Counted from the stretch's first letter, positions 8,261 to 17,309 are shown. The stretch is DNA of 53,165 nt from Chloroflexota bacterium (GCA_013698095.1 JACCVQ010000153.1:1-53165), one strand, 5' to 3'. The notes: a model not told the origin generated them from the sequence alone. Translations and numbers: made by a program.

Positions 8261-8599
8261 TCAGTCGGGCTTGACCTGGCGGAAGCAATCGGAGCAGTAG
8301 ACGGGCCGATCCATGCGCGGCTTGAACGGGACCTGGGCCTGGTTGCCGCACGACGAGCAGACCACTGCGAAATACTCGCGAGCGACCCGATCGTCGCCCC
8401 GCTCGTAGCCGCGCGGACCACCGATGTCGCGGACGTCGTAGCCTGCGTCGCGGCTGGCCCGGCGACTGGCGCGACAGCTCGTGCAGCGCTTCGGGTCGGA
8501 CACGAAACCCTTCTGGACGTAGTACTCCTGATCGGCGGCCGAGTGGATGAACTCCACCCCGCAGTCGACGCAGTTCAACGTTCGATCGACGTATGTCAC
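8261..8599 (-). CDS. Two-zinc-ribbon protein
   Basis: A 112-residue protein with two CxxC...CxxC zinc sites: Cys10, Cys13, Cys39 and Cys42, then Cys81, Cys84, Cys102 and Cys105. The second has the pattern CSSCG...VPFKPR...PVYCSDCF, common in short zinc-ribbon proteins of Chloroflexota and other bacteria. The basic, Arg-rich link between the ribbons suggests RNA or DNA binding, but no function is established here. The start is a GTG preceded by a purine-rich AGGAGAGGAAGG stretch, so it is a leadered transcript. A strong hairpin follows the gene. Confidence 0.8.
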   Translation of the reverse strand: MTYVDRTLNCVDCGVEFIHSAADQEYYVQKGFVSDPKRCTSCRASRRASRDAGYDVRDIGGPRGYERGDDRVAREYFAVVCSSCGNQAQVPFKPRMDRPVYCSDCFRQVKPD

Positions 8600-9023
8600 G
8601 AAGCCTTCCTCTCCTGTGGCTTATCGCCGAACCAGTGGGTCCGATCGAGGGCGGCCATCAGCGGCGGTCGGAGCGGTTGCGTCGGGAACGGCCGGCGCCG
8701 CGCTATCCAGGTGCCTGATGGAGTCCCTGTCTCGGGGCGCACGGGTTTGTTCGATGGGCCTGACCATATACCGATCGTTCGAAACGCGCGTTGCAACAGC
8801 CGGGACGGCCAGCCCGCCTGTCGCGACGGCACCCCTCGGCTGCCATCCGTCCGCCGTGCCACCCTACCTGTCACAATGGCCCCCGAGAGTCGACGTGGCG
8901 GGCGAGGGCAAGGGGGCGCCTCGCTCGCACCAGACCGGGGACGAAGGAGGCATCTCCGCACCTGGTCGGTCCACTCTCCTCGTCGCCCAACCCGCGACGG
9001 CACAGGGAGGTCAGCCCGAACGG
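8600..9023. other. Divergent intergenic region before the nuclease operon
   Basis: About 420 bases between two divergent genes. An AT-richer patch at about 8762-8780 (CATATACCGATCG) is the best place for promoters on either strand. A GGGAGG sequence near 9004 serves the nuclease start. The nuclease frame stays open through this region without any recognisable protein, so it is treated as non-coding. Confidence 0.5.
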
Positions 9024-10199
9024 ATGCTCCGACTGCTGCATACCGCCGACGTCCATCTCGGCGCACGACACGCCGATCTCGGTGAGCAGGCTGCCGCCCA
9101 ACGCGAGCGTCAGTTCGCAGCGTTCCAGGCCGCCATCGATCTTGCCGTCGCCGAGAAGGTCGACATCGTCCTGATCGCCGGCGACCTCTTCGATTCGAAT
9201 ACCCAGCCGCGCCGCTCGGTCGAGCGTGTGGCGGCCGAGCTCAAGCGTCTCGCCGCGGCCCACATCCGGACGGTCATCATCCCGGGCACCCATGACGTCT
9301 ACGACCGCGCCTCGCTCTATCGCGTCCATGATCTCGCTGCCCTGGCCGGTTCGGCCGAGGACGACGACCTCGTCACGGTCCTGACCCCCGAGCGACCCAG
9401 CGTTCACTTCGCCGCCTGCGACGTGATCGTCCACGGCCCGGTGTTCGGCGCGAAGCGTGCCCCGCACAGCCCGCTGCGCGATCTCAAGGTCCGTGCCGGC
9501 GAGGGCGCGACGTGGCATGTCGGGATGGTCCACGGCTCGCTGGCGATCCCGGACAAGACCGATCGCGATGAGGTCGTCGTGACCCGCGAGGAGATCGAGG
9601 CCACCGGCCTCGACTACCTGGCCCTCGGCCACTGGCACTCCGCCCAGCAGGGCAAGGCCGGCGCCACGACCTGGGCCTACGCCGGCGCGCCCGAGCCGGT
9701 CGCTGTCACCCAGGACGGCGCCGGCAATGTTCTCCTCGTCACGCTCGACGAGTCGGCCGGCATTCGGACCGTGACGGTCGAGGAGCGGGTCGTTGGCAAG
9801 ACCCGCTTCGACAAGCTCGACATCGACGCCGCCCACCTCGCCGACCAGCCTGCCCTCGTCGACCTGATTGCCGCCAGGGCTGACCCGGATCTCGTCCTCG
9901 ACGCGCGCCTGACGGGCGTCCGGCCGGACGAGCTCGACGTCTCGATCGAGGAGGTCGAGGAGCGCCTGAAGGGCCGCTTCCTGAAGCTCCGGGTCCGCGA
10001 TCGATCGCTGCCGGCCCTGACCGGGGGAACCCTGCCCTCGCCGGACACGATCCCGGGAGCGTTCATCCGCAATGTCGAGGGCCGGATCGCGGAGCTCGAG
10101 GCCGACGGCTCCGACACCGCCGCGGGCGACGCCGCCGAGCTGCGCGACGTCCTCCGCCTCGGCCGGCTCCTGCTCGCCGGCCACGAGGTGATGCTGTGA
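9024..10199 (+). CDS. DNA repair exonuclease, SbcD/Mre11-like (YhaO type)
   Basis: A 391-residue metallophosphoesterase starting at ATG 9024 behind GGGAGG. Motifs in order: TADVHLG (residues 7-13), AGDLFD (about 52-57), PGTHD (about 91-95), MVHGSL and LALGHWH (about 190-196). These are the Mre11/SbcD metal ligands, but the usual Asn of GNHD is Thr. The C-terminal ~150 residues form the capping region. The GTG of the downstream ATPase gene overlaps its stop by four bases. Because that partner is YhaN-like and not a classic SbcC, the pair most resembles Bacillus YhaO/YhaN. It probably acts in DNA end processing or repair. Confidence 0.85.
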   Translation: MLRLLHTADVHLGARHADLGEQAAAQRERQFAAFQAAIDLAVAEKVDIVLIAGDLFDSNTQPRRSVERVAAELKRLAAAHIRTVIIPGTHDVYDRASLYRVHDLAALAGSAEDDDLVTVLTPERPSVHFAACDVIVHGPVFGAKRAPHSPLRDLKVRAGEGATWHVGMVHGSLAIPDKTDRDEVVVTREEIEATGLDYLALGHWHSAQQGKAGATTWAYAGAPEPVAVTQDGAGNVLLVTLDESAGIRTVTVEERVVGKTRFDKLDIDAAHLADQPALVDLIAARADPDLVLDARLTGVRPDELDVSIEEVEERLKGRFLKLRVRDRSLPALTGGTLPSPDTIPGAFIRNVEGRIAELEADGSDTAAGDAAELRDVLRLGRLLLAGHEVML

Positions 10200-12391
10200 G
10201 GATCACCCGACTGACGCTGCGCGACTTCCGGCGCTATCGCGAGCTGGAGATCCCGCTCTCGCCCGGGCTGACCATCGTCCACGGCCCGAACGAGGCGGGC
10301 AAGACGACGATCCAACGGGCGATCGAGCTGGCCCTGACCCGCAAGGTCACGAGCGGGGGCGCCGATATTGAGGGGCTCCGATCGTGGGATGCGGCCGAGG
10401 ATGCCCGGCCGGTGATCAGCCTGGCATTCGAGATCGAGGACGAGGAGCGCGGCCTTCGGAGCGGAACCCTCGAGAAGGCGTTTCGTGGCGCGAAGGGAAC
10501 AGTCCGGCTCGAGGTGGACGGTGAGACGATCACCGATCCGACCCTCGCCGACCAGGCCCTCGCCGAGCTGACCGGGATCCCGAGCGAGGCCTTCTTCCGC
10601 TCGACGGCATCGGTCCGCCACCAGGAGCTGGCCGATCTCGACCGCGACGAGGCCGCTCTCCGCGACCGCCTCCAGGCCTCGATCAGCGGCGCCGACCGCG
10701 GCACGTCGCTGGCGCGCCGCAAGCTCGAGCGGGCGCTGTACGACCTGAACACGAAGGGCGCCAAGAATCCTGGCCGGCTGAAGACCGCCGAGGACACGGT
10801 CGAGCAGGCTCGCCTGGCCGTGGAGCAAGGCGAGCTCGCCCTGGCCCAGCTGGAGCGCGACCGGGACACGCTGGCCGGCGCGCGCGAGCGGCGGGCCGAG
10901 ACGGACGCCAGCCTTGCTGAGCGCCGATCGCTGCTCGAGAAGGCCCGCCAGGCGGAGCGCCTCAGTACGGAGCGGATCAACGCCCGGGAGCGCTTCGAGC
11001 GCTATCGCCAGGCGGTCGCGGTCCACGAGGAGCTGACCGCCCTCCACGCGAGTCATCCGTCGGCCAACCCACTGCCCGTGCTCGAGCAGATCGTCACCCG
11101 CCTGCGCGGACTCGACATCCAGATCCGCGAGCTCAAGGCCGTCCTCTCCGGCGAAATCGAGGTGTCCTTCGAGGTTCCACCGGAGCCGACCTGGCGACCG
11201 CTGTCGCGGCTCGCGATCGGTTTCGTGCTCATGGGCCTGCTCGTGGCCGGAGTCACCATCGTCGGCCGCCAGATCGGGATCTTCAACGTCGGCACCGCCC
11301 CGGCGATGCTCGGCGGCGCGGCCGCGGGCATCGGCTTCATCCTCGCGTTCGTCGCCTGGTGGCTACGCCGGAGCGACCGCGTCCAGGCAGAGTTGCGCGA
11401 CGTCGAGATCGATCGCCGCCTCCGCGGCCGGTCCGAGATGGAGCTGGAGCTCCGCCAGGCCGAGGCCGACACTGCCCAACAGCTGGCTGGCCTGTCGCTC
11501 GAAGACCTGACCGCGGTCGAGGCGCTCCTCACGAGCGAGCAGGATCACGTCGGACGGATCGACCGCCTCAGCGGCCAGCTCCAGGGGCTCGTCGGGAAGG
11601 AGCCGGCCGACAGCCTGGCGTCCCAGCGCGACGCGTCAGCCCTCGAGGTCGAGCAGAAGACGCACGCACTCGATGCCCTCGGCCCGATCGCCAAGGAGTC
11701 CCGGGCCCGGGAGCGGCTCGAGGTCGAGGTCCGCGACCTCGAGGGACGTCTTGAGCGGGCTCGCGACGACGAGGCAAACGCCCGCGCCCGGGTCGAGGCC
11801 AACGGCGTCGACGCCGAGCAGGTGGCCGGTCACAGCGAGCGTCTGGACGGCTGGCGCGAGCAGCTCGCCGCGCTCCAGCGCAAGGCCCGGGTCTACGACC
11901 GGACGCTCAAGGAGATCGAGACCGCCGAACAGGCGACGATGACGACCGCCACCCGCTTCCTCGAGCGCCAGATGGTCGGCGACATCGATCGGATCACGGG
12001 CGGCCGGTATCGCCGGGTCGCGGTTGACGACAAGACTCTCGACCTTCGTCTCCACGCCCCGGAGAAGGGCGACTGGGTCGACGTCCGATCGCTCAGCCAG
12101 GGCACCCTCGATCTCGTCTACCTCGCTGCTCGCCTCGGCCTGGTCCGGCTCGTGACCGGCGACCGCCGTCCTCCGCTGATCTTCGACGACCCGTTCATCA
12201 CACTCGATGACGAGCGAGCCAAGCGCGCCCTGGAGCTCCTCCGCGAGATCTCGCGCGACTTCCAGGTGATCTACCTCACGACCTCGGATCGCTACCACGC
12301 GGCGGCCGACGCGGTCGTTGCGCTGGCCGGCCCGACCGAGATCGACGACGCCCCGATCAAACCGATCGCGGCAGGGGTCGCCCACGGCTGA
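10196..12391 (+). CDS. SMC-like AAA ATPase with central membrane segment (YhaN type)
   Basis: A 731-residue protein. The Walker A motif GPNEAGKTT is at residues 30-38, the ABC signature LSQGTLDLVYLA near 632 and Walker B PPLIFDDPF near 659, the split-ATPase layout of Rad50/SbcC proteins. Long charged coiled-coil stretches flank the middle. In place of a CxxC zinc hook there are two hydrophobic segments (about 338-360 and 367-390), as in YhaN, so the coiled-coil tips may be membrane anchored. It starts with GTG overlapping the nuclease stop and is clearly co-translated with it. Known relatives form nuclease-ATPase complexes on DNA ends. Confidence 0.85.
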   Translation: MRITRLTLRDFRRYRELEIPLSPGLTIVHGPNEAGKTTIQRAIELALTRKVTSGGADIEGLRSWDAAEDARPVISLAFEIEDEERGLRSGTLEKAFRGAKGTVRLEVDGETITDPTLADQALAELTGIPSEAFFRSTASVRHQELADLDRDEAALRDRLQASISGADRGTSLARRKLERALYDLNTKGAKNPGRLKTAEDTVEQARLAVEQGELALAQLERDRDTLAGARERRAETDASLAERRSLLEKARQAERLSTERINARERFERYRQAVAVHEELTALHASHPSANPLPVLEQIVTRLRGLDIQIRELKAVLSGEIEVSFEVPPEPTWRPLSRLAIGFVLMGLLVAGVTIVGRQIGIFNVGTAPAMLGGAAAGIGFILAFVAWWLRRSDRVQAELRDVEIDRRLRGRSEMELELRQAEADTAQQLAGLSLEDLTAVEALLTSEQDHVGRIDRLSGQLQGLVGKEPADSLASQRDASALEVEQKTHALDALGPIAKESRARERLEVEVRDLEGRLERARDDEANARARVEANGVDAEQVAGHSERLDGWREQLAALQRKARVYDRTLKEIETAEQATMTTATRFLERQMVGDIDRITGGRYRRVAVDDKTLDLRLHAPEKGDWVDVRSLSQGTLDLVYLAARLGLVRLVTGDRRPPLIFDDPFITLDDERAKRALELLREISRDFQVIYLTTSDRYHAAADAVVALAGPTEIDDAPIKPIAAGVAHG

Positions 12392-13256
12392 TCCGGCCGG
12401 ACCGGGCCTGGCCGTCGTCGTCCTCGGACTCGCCTCGGCCGTGGCCTGGGGCGCCGGTGACTTCGGTGGTGGCTGGACCGGCCGGCGGGCGCCGGTGCTC
12501 GGGATCGCGCTCGGCGTGGATGCAATCGGCGTCACGGTCATGGTCGCCCTCGGCGTCGTCCTCGGCGGTCCGTTGCCCAGCCCGACGACGGCGTTGCTGG
12601 CAGTGGTGGCCGGCGTCTGCAGCGTGGCCGGGATCCTCGGCCTGTACACGGGGCTGGCCGTCGGGCGGATGGGGGTCGTCGCACCGGTCACCGGGTTGAT
12701 CGCGGCCAGCCTGCCGGTCGTGGTCGGGATCGTCGCCGAGGGGCTCCCGCCGGTCCCGGTGGTCGTCGGCATCGGTGCCGCCCTCGTTGCCGTCGTTCTC
12801 GTGTCGCGCTCGGCGGACCTCGACGGTCGCCCGTCGGGGATCGAGTACGGGATCATCGGCGGGATCGGCCTCGGCCTGTTCAACGTCGTCGTCGGGGCGT
12901 TCCCCGAGGACCACGTCGTCTGGCCCCTCGCCCTGATCAAGCTGGGCGCGCTGCTCCCGATCGCCCTCCTCGTCGCGATCGGTCGGCGACCGTGGCGGAT
13001 TGGCGGTCCGATCCTTCCCGCAGTCGTTGCGGTGGCCGTCCTTGACCTCGCCGGCAACGGCCTCTACATCCTGGCGACCCAGGCGGGCCGGCTTGACGTC
13101 GCCGCGACGCTCAGCTCGCTCTACCCGGTGACGACGATCGTCCTCGCGGTCGCGATCCTGCGCGAGCGCGTGACCCGGACCCACCTCGTCGGGATCGCCA
13201 TGGCCGCGGTCGCCATCGTCCTGATCGCCGGCGGCTCGACCGCGCCCACTGGATGA
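12318..13256 (+). CDS. EamA/DMT-family transporter
   Basis: A drug/metabolite-type permease with about ten hydrophobic segments in two homologous halves. The first helix contains AWGAGDFGGGW, typical of EamA proteins. The start is uncertain. The only upstream initiator codon in frame is a TTG at 12318, inside the ATPase gene. No ATG or GTG lies between that gene's stop (12391) and the first helix, and a CTG near 12405 or the GTG in helix 1 are alternatives. The mature membrane domain begins near 12405 whichever start is used. Substrate unknown. Confidence 0.75.
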   Translation: MRWPARPRSTTPRSNRSRQGSPTADPAGPGLAVVVLGLASAVAWGAGDFGGGWTGRRAPVLGIALGVDAIGVTVMVALGVVLGGPLPSPTTALLAVVAGVCSVAGILGLYTGLAVGRMGVVAPVTGLIAASLPVVVGIVAEGLPPVPVVVGIGAALVAVVLVSRSADLDGRPSGIEYGIIGGIGLGLFNVVVGAFPEDHVVWPLALIKLGALLPIALLVAIGRRPWRIGGPILPAVVAVAVLDLAGNGLYILATQAGRLDVAATLSSLYPVTTIVLAVAILRERVTRTHLVGIAMAAVAIVLIAGGSTAPTG

Positions 13257-13273
13257 CGTTGGCTGGCCCGCGA

Positions 13274-13894
13274 TCACCCGCGAGCAGCATCACTGACGGC
13301 TGACAGGGGATGGTGGGTCGAACGAGACCGGGCGATCGCCAGGGCGTCGAGCTCCGGGGGCGTCGTGACCACCGCGGCGGCCGCAAAGCCCTCGTTTCGC
13401 AGGCTGGTCGCGATCGCCTCCGGTGTGTGGCCGAGCCGCGCCATGGCGGCGAGGTGGCGATCCACCACGTCCGCCGGCACGACCCGGCCGGAACGGCCGA
13501 GGTTCCGGGCGTGGACCTCGGTGGCCCGCAACGCGAGCACGATCGCGGTCGCGGCCAGGCCGGCATCCGCCGCGAGCCGGACCAGGGCGCGGCGCGCCGT
13601 CAGCTCGACATTCGTGGCATCGACGACGACGAGGCGCCCGCCCGCGAGCCGGCGACGCACCTCTCGGTGGAGGACGGCGAAGGCGGGTCGGGTCGCCCGC
13701 TGATTCGCTGCATCGCCGCCGATCGCCGCGCGCAGCGCGTCGGACGAGAGGACCTCGTCAGCGGCAAAGAGACGCGCGGCGAGCGTCGACTTGCCGGATC
13801 CGGCGGGTCCGACCAGGACGACGAGGCTCGGGACGGGGACCTCGATGGGGGCCTCTCTTGGCGGCGGACCGGCAGGATGCGCGGGCCGGATCAC
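13274..13894 (-). CDS. P-loop kinase (AAA_33 / polynucleotide-kinase-like)
   Basis: A 206-residue protein. The Walker A motif GPAGSGKST is at about residues 29-37 and is followed by SSDALRAAIGGD. VVVDATNV near residue 93 is the Walker B-like strand typical of the predicted kinases of the AAA_33 group. HARNLGR and VVDRHLAAM further on form the lid and base-binding region. Such kinases phosphorylate polynucleotides, tRNA or small metabolites, and the target is unknown. The GTG start at 13892-13894 lies 7 bases after the stop of the Rieske-DUF2231 gene, so the two are likely co-transcribed. Confidence 0.8.
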   Translation of the reverse strand: MIRPAHPAGPPPREAPIEVPVPSLVVLVGPAGSGKSTLAARLFAADEVLSSDALRAAIGGDAANQRATRPAFAVLHREVRRRLAGGRLVVVDATNVELTARRALVRLAADAGLAATAIVLALRATEVHARNLGRSGRVVPADVVDRHLAAMARLGHTPEAIATSLRNEGFAAAAVVTTPPELDALAIARSRSTHHPLSAVSDAARG

Positions 13895-13901
13895 GGTCGC
13901 G

Positions 13902-14768
13902 TCAGGCCGGCCTGCGCCGGGTCTCCCAACCGTCGCCGGACTCCGCCCGCCGGACCTCGTACGCGGGTTGGTCGTACATCGCCGGGCCGCGCCGGACGTG
14001 CCCGTCGGCGAGGGCGAACCGGGAGCCGTGCCACGGACACTCGATCACGCCATCGACGACGCTGCCCTCGACGAGCGGCCCGCCGGCATGGGCGCACTGA
14101 GCGTGGACCGCCAGGATCCGATCGCCGTCGCGGATGACTGCCAGCTCGTTGATCCCGGCCTTCAGCTTCGTCGGACCGCCCTGCGGGATGTCTGGCAACC
14201 CGCCGAGGTCGAGCGGGACCCATTTCACGCCCGCCCCGCGCCAGGCGTGGCGGTTGACGTGGGTGCCGATGAGGTACACGAGATCGCCGCCGATGGCGGC
14301 GCCGACCGACAGGACGAGATAGGCCACGAGCGAGAGGGCGATCGGGACGAGCCGGTCCGGCGGGTTGCCGTTGCGGATGACGAGCGAGACGACGTACAGG
14401 ACGAGGGCGGTCGTCATCACGACGGAGTGGACGGTCGCGCGGGTCCGGGCAGTGCCATCGACGTCGGTGTAGTCGGCGAAGCCGGTTACGGCGGACGCGA
14501 CCATCGCCAGGATCCCGATCACGAGCGAGACGTCCGCGACGAGCGGCTGGCCGATCAGGTCGGCGATGATCGAGACCGTGAGCGCGCCGATCGGGACGTC
14601 GGTGATGACGACATGGACCGGGTGACCGAGCCACGTCCCGTTCAAGAAGTCCTTGACCGGCCGGATCGGGCGGAACAGGGCAGACAGCCAGCGATGGTAG
14701 AACTCGCCGAGGGGCTTCGACCAGCGTCCCTGGGCATCGACGGCGCGGGTCACGTAGCGACCGATCAT
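13902..14768 (-). CDS. DUF2231 membrane protein fused to a Rieske [2Fe-2S] domain
   Basis: A 288-residue protein. The first ~175 residues include about four transmembrane helices in the DUF2231 pattern (GHPVHVVITDVPIGAL at about residues 48-63). The last ~105 residues form a Rieske ferredoxin domain with ligands in CAHAGGPL and CPWHGS. The protein is therefore an inner-membrane anchored electron-transfer protein with the cluster outside the helices. The ATG at 14766-14768 is supported by a near-perfect AAGGAGGT site 8 bases upstream. It is transcribed with the P-loop kinase. Redox partner unknown. Confidence 0.85.
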   Translation of the reverse strand: MIGRYVTRAVDAQGRWSKPLGEFYHRWLSALFRPIRPVKDFLNGTWLGHPVHVVITDVPIGALTVSIIADLIGQPLVADVSLVIGILAMVASAVTGFADYTDVDGTARTRATVHSVVMTTALVLYVVSLVIRNGNPPDRLVPIALSLVAYLVLSVGAAIGGDLVYLIGTHVNRHAWRGAGVKWVPLDLGGLPDIPQGGPTKLKAGINELAVIRDGDRILAVHAQCAHAGGPLVEGSVVDGVIECPWHGSRFALADGHVRRGPAMYDQPAYEVRRAESGDGWETRRRPA

Positions 14769-14834
14769 CCTCGCGGACCTCCTTCTTCCGAGTGTACGTC
14801 GCGCGCCCGACGACGGTTCCGGCGGCCGGTCGGC

Positions 14835-14840
14835 TACCCT
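14835..14840 (+). promoter_or_regulatory. -10-like hexamer TACCCT for the MFS gene
   Basis: TACCCT ends eight bases before the ATG at 14849 and no Shine-Dalgarno sequence precedes that ATG, consistent with a leaderless transcript. Confidence 0.45.
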
Positions 14841-14848
14841 TCTGCGCC

Positions 14849-16147
14849 ATGTCGATCGCCGCCACCGAATCCTCTGCAAACCGCCTCACCGTCCTCGAAC
14901 GCGATCGGGAGCGCGACGGCCGATCCGACTGGAAGCGGATCGTCCTGGTGTTCTGGATCACCTCGATGATCGAAGGCCTCGGGGTTTCCCAGGTCTTCTC
15001 GTTCCTCGCCCCGTACCTGCGCGACGTCGGCGTCCCCGAGGCGGACCGTGCGCCCTTCGTCGGCTTGTTCTCGGCGCTCGTCTTCGTGGTCGGGATGCCG
15101 CTCGTCCCGCTGTGGGGCGTGTGGGCCGACAAATACAGCCGGAAGGCGGTCATCGTCCGGAGCTGTCTCGTCGAGGCAGCGGTGTTCGTCTGCGTCGCCC
15201 TCTCTCGGGAGCCGTGGCAGCTCGCCCTGAGCATCCTGCTGATCGGTTTCCAGCTGGGCAACACGGGGGTGATGCTGGCCGCGATCCGGGACGTCGTGCC
15301 GCGCCACCGGATCGGGACGATCATCGCGATCTTCGGCGCCTCGGGCCCGATCGGGTTCGCTGTCGGCCCGGCCCTCGGCGGCGTCCTGGTCGACTCGCTC
15401 GGCTGGTCGCTTTCGGCAATGTTCTGGGTGCCGGCGGTCCTGTCGGTCGCCGCCGGCGCGCTCGTCTGGTTCGGATCGCGCGAGGTCCGCCCGGCGGTCG
15501 TGCCGCAGGGTCGCGTCCTGCCGCTCGCGTACGGCGCCCTCCGGAGTGTCCTCGGCGATCCGGTGGTGCGCCGGATCTTCGCGATCTACGGGGTCGCGTT
15601 CCTCGCCAACCAGATGAGCCGGCCGTACCAGGCCCTGATCGTGGAGCAGCTCGTCGGAGTCGGGCCGGGTCTGGCCTCGTCGATCGGGTTCGTGGCCGGG
15701 ACGGCGGCCCTCGTCGGCGCCCTGATCTCGCCGTTCGGCGGGCCCGTCGGCGATCGCATCGGCTTTCGTCCCGTGCTCGTGACGTCGCTCTTCGTCGGTG
15801 GCCTGGCCCTGGTCGCGGTGCCGCTCGTTGCGACGGTCCCGGCGCTGGCGGTGTCGGTCCTGATCTTCACCGCGGCCAACGGGCTCGTGGGGGCGATGGT
15901 CTTCAGCCTGCTCGCCACGGAGGTCCCGGCCGAGCGCCGCTCGCAGACGCTGAATCTCGTCTACCTGCCGCTCTACGCGGCGGGGATCATCGGCCCGATC
16001 GTCGGGGCCGGCGTCTCGACCGTGGCCGGACCGGACGGCCCGTTCTGGATCGGGGCGGCCGTGTTCCTCGTCGGAGCCGTCGTCGTGCTCCTCCGCGTCC
16101 GCCCGAAGCGGGCGGCGGAGGTCGCGGAGCCGGGCGGCTCGATCTGA
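14849..16147 (+). CDS. MFS transporter (12-helix type)
   Basis: A 432-residue permease with about 12 hydrophobic segments. A hydrophilic N-terminus of about 30 residues precedes helix 1. The loop between helices 2 and 3 reads VWADKYSRKAVI, the motif A form G/W-x-x-x-D-x-x-x-R-K. The second copy of the loop is GGPVGDRIGFRPVL around residue 305. The ATG at 14849 is preferred over an earlier in-frame codon because of the -10-like hexamer just upstream. It is divergent from the Rieske-DUF2231 gene with 80 bases between starts. The substrate is not evident; multidrug or sugar efflux are both possible. Confidence 0.85.
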   Translation: MSIAATESSANRLTVLERDRERDGRSDWKRIVLVFWITSMIEGLGVSQVFSFLAPYLRDVGVPEADRAPFVGLFSALVFVVGMPLVPLWGVWADKYSRKAVIVRSCLVEAAVFVCVALSREPWQLALSILLIGFQLGNTGVMLAAIRDVVPRHRIGTIIAIFGASGPIGFAVGPALGGVLVDSLGWSLSAMFWVPAVLSVAAGALVWFGSREVRPAVVPQGRVLPLAYGALRSVLGDPVVRRIFAIYGVAFLANQMSRPYQALIVEQLVGVGPGLASSIGFVAGTAALVGALISPFGGPVGDRIGFRPVLVTSLFVGGLALVAVPLVATVPALAVSVLIFTAANGLVGAMVFSLLATEVPAERRSQTLNLVYLPLYAAGIIGPIVGAGVSTVAGPDGPFWIGAAVFLVGAVVVLLRVRPKRAAEVAEPGGSI

Positions 16148-16358
16148 CCGACTGGGCGCCGCCGGCCGTTCATGCATCGAACGGGTCAACCGACGGCTGG
16201 GTCATCGCTCGGGCGACGTCCGATGCGCCGGGTGCCTGGGATGACGCCTGCGCGGGGCGATCATGGCCGTCGTGAGTCGACGCCGTCCGTCCGGTCGTCC
16301 GTTCATGCAGTCGGTGCACCAAATGCGCCCGGCCGATCGAGCTGACTTCCGGCGCCGA

Positions 16359-17303
16359 TCAGGCGTCGCTGCGCCGAGTCGGACTCGTTGGTTCGGTGCG
16401 CGTCCGGCCGTCCGCCCGGTGGCCGGGCAGGAGCGGAATCACGGCGAGGAGCATCGACAGCCCGCCGTACCAGACCGCGGGCAAGGCCAGCATCGAGGCG
16501 ACCGGCACCGTCCAGCGCCTGTCCGTCCGGGCGCCCCAGACGACGAGCGCGATCGCGGCGGGGAGCCGGATCCAGAGCGGGATCGGGACCGACGCCCAGG
16601 TTCCGCTCCGGCCGCCGCCCGCGTTGCGGATGAGGACGTCGATCCAGTCCCGCCATTGCTCCGGCAGGATCACGAACGAGACCAGTGTGATCGCGGCAGT
16701 GGCGCCAAGCGCGATCCCGAGCGAGCGCCACTCGCGCCGGACGGCGAACCAGAGCAGCCCGATGCCCGGCGTGATCTTCGTGAGCAGGACGATCGCCCAC
16801 GCGGCCGGCCACCGGAAACCGATCACGATCGCCGCGGCCAGGAGCAGGGAGACGTTGCCGCCGGCGACCTCCATCGCCACGAAGGGAAACAGCAGCCCGG
16901 CGGCAAGGAGGCGCGGCCCGGTCAGGAATCGGACGGTCGCGACGAGGATCGCCGTCCAGGCGGCCATGAACAGCTGCCACGGCAGGACGGTCAGGGGCGT
17001 GACGAGCTGGAGGAAGGCGGGCGAGTAGACGTAGGCGATCGGGTCATTCCAATCGCTCCGGACATACGGGTCGGCGAGCGTCGCCTGCCAGTAGCAACGG
17101 GCATCCTGGCCAGTGCCCCACAGTCGACCCCACGGCTCGGCGAAGACGACGACGAGACCCCACAACGCGACCGCGATCGCGATCCCGAGCCAGGCGGGTG
17201 TTTCGAGCCGGGCGAGAACCGGGAGGCGACCCGCGGCCGCTCGTCGCAACGCGGCGAACGCGCGCTCCGTGGAGGAGTCGAAGACGGCGAGGGCGTGACT
17301 CAC
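16359..17303 (-). CDS. GT87-like membrane glycosyltransferase (DUF2029)
   Basis: A 314-residue polytopic protein with about eight hydrophobic segments. Between the first two is a loop with WGTGQDARCYW and DPIAYVYSPAFLQL, matching the family pattern of D-x-x-x-Y and Y-x-Y-P-P in GT-C type mannosyltransferases of family 87. KITPGIGLLW later resembles the conserved K-P motif of the family. Such enzymes add sugars from polyprenyl-phosphate donors on the outer face of the membrane. The GTG at 17303 is chosen because a GATAAT hexamer ends six bases before it and an earlier start would overlap the upstream gene. The function is a family-level inference. Confidence 0.65.
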   Translation of the reverse strand: MSHALAVFDSSTERAFAALRRAAAGRLPVLARLETPAWLGIAIAVALWGLVVVFAEPWGRLWGTGQDARCYWQATLADPYVRSDWNDPIAYVYSPAFLQLVTPLTVLPWQLFMAAWTAILVATVRFLTGPRLLAAGLLFPFVAMEVAGGNVSLLLAAAIVIGFRWPAAWAIVLLTKITPGIGLLWFAVRREWRSLGIALGATAAITLVSFVILPEQWRDWIDVLIRNAGGGRSGTWASVPIPLWIRLPAAIALVVWGARTDRRWTVPVASMLALPAVWYGGLSMLLAVIPLLPGHRADGRTRTEPTSPTRRSDA

Positions 17304-17309
17304 CCGCCG

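Noticed and set aside
8762..8800. A T-arm-like sequence (CGATCGTTCGAAACG) suggesting a tRNA.
   Set aside because: The flanking bases do not pair as a T-stem, and no acceptor, D or anticodon arm fits around it.
8547..9023. N-terminal extension of the nuclease reading frame.
   Set aside because: The extension has no homology-like pattern and overlaps the divergent zinc-ribbon gene. The ATG at 9024 has a GGGAGG site and begins directly with the metallophosphoesterase fold.
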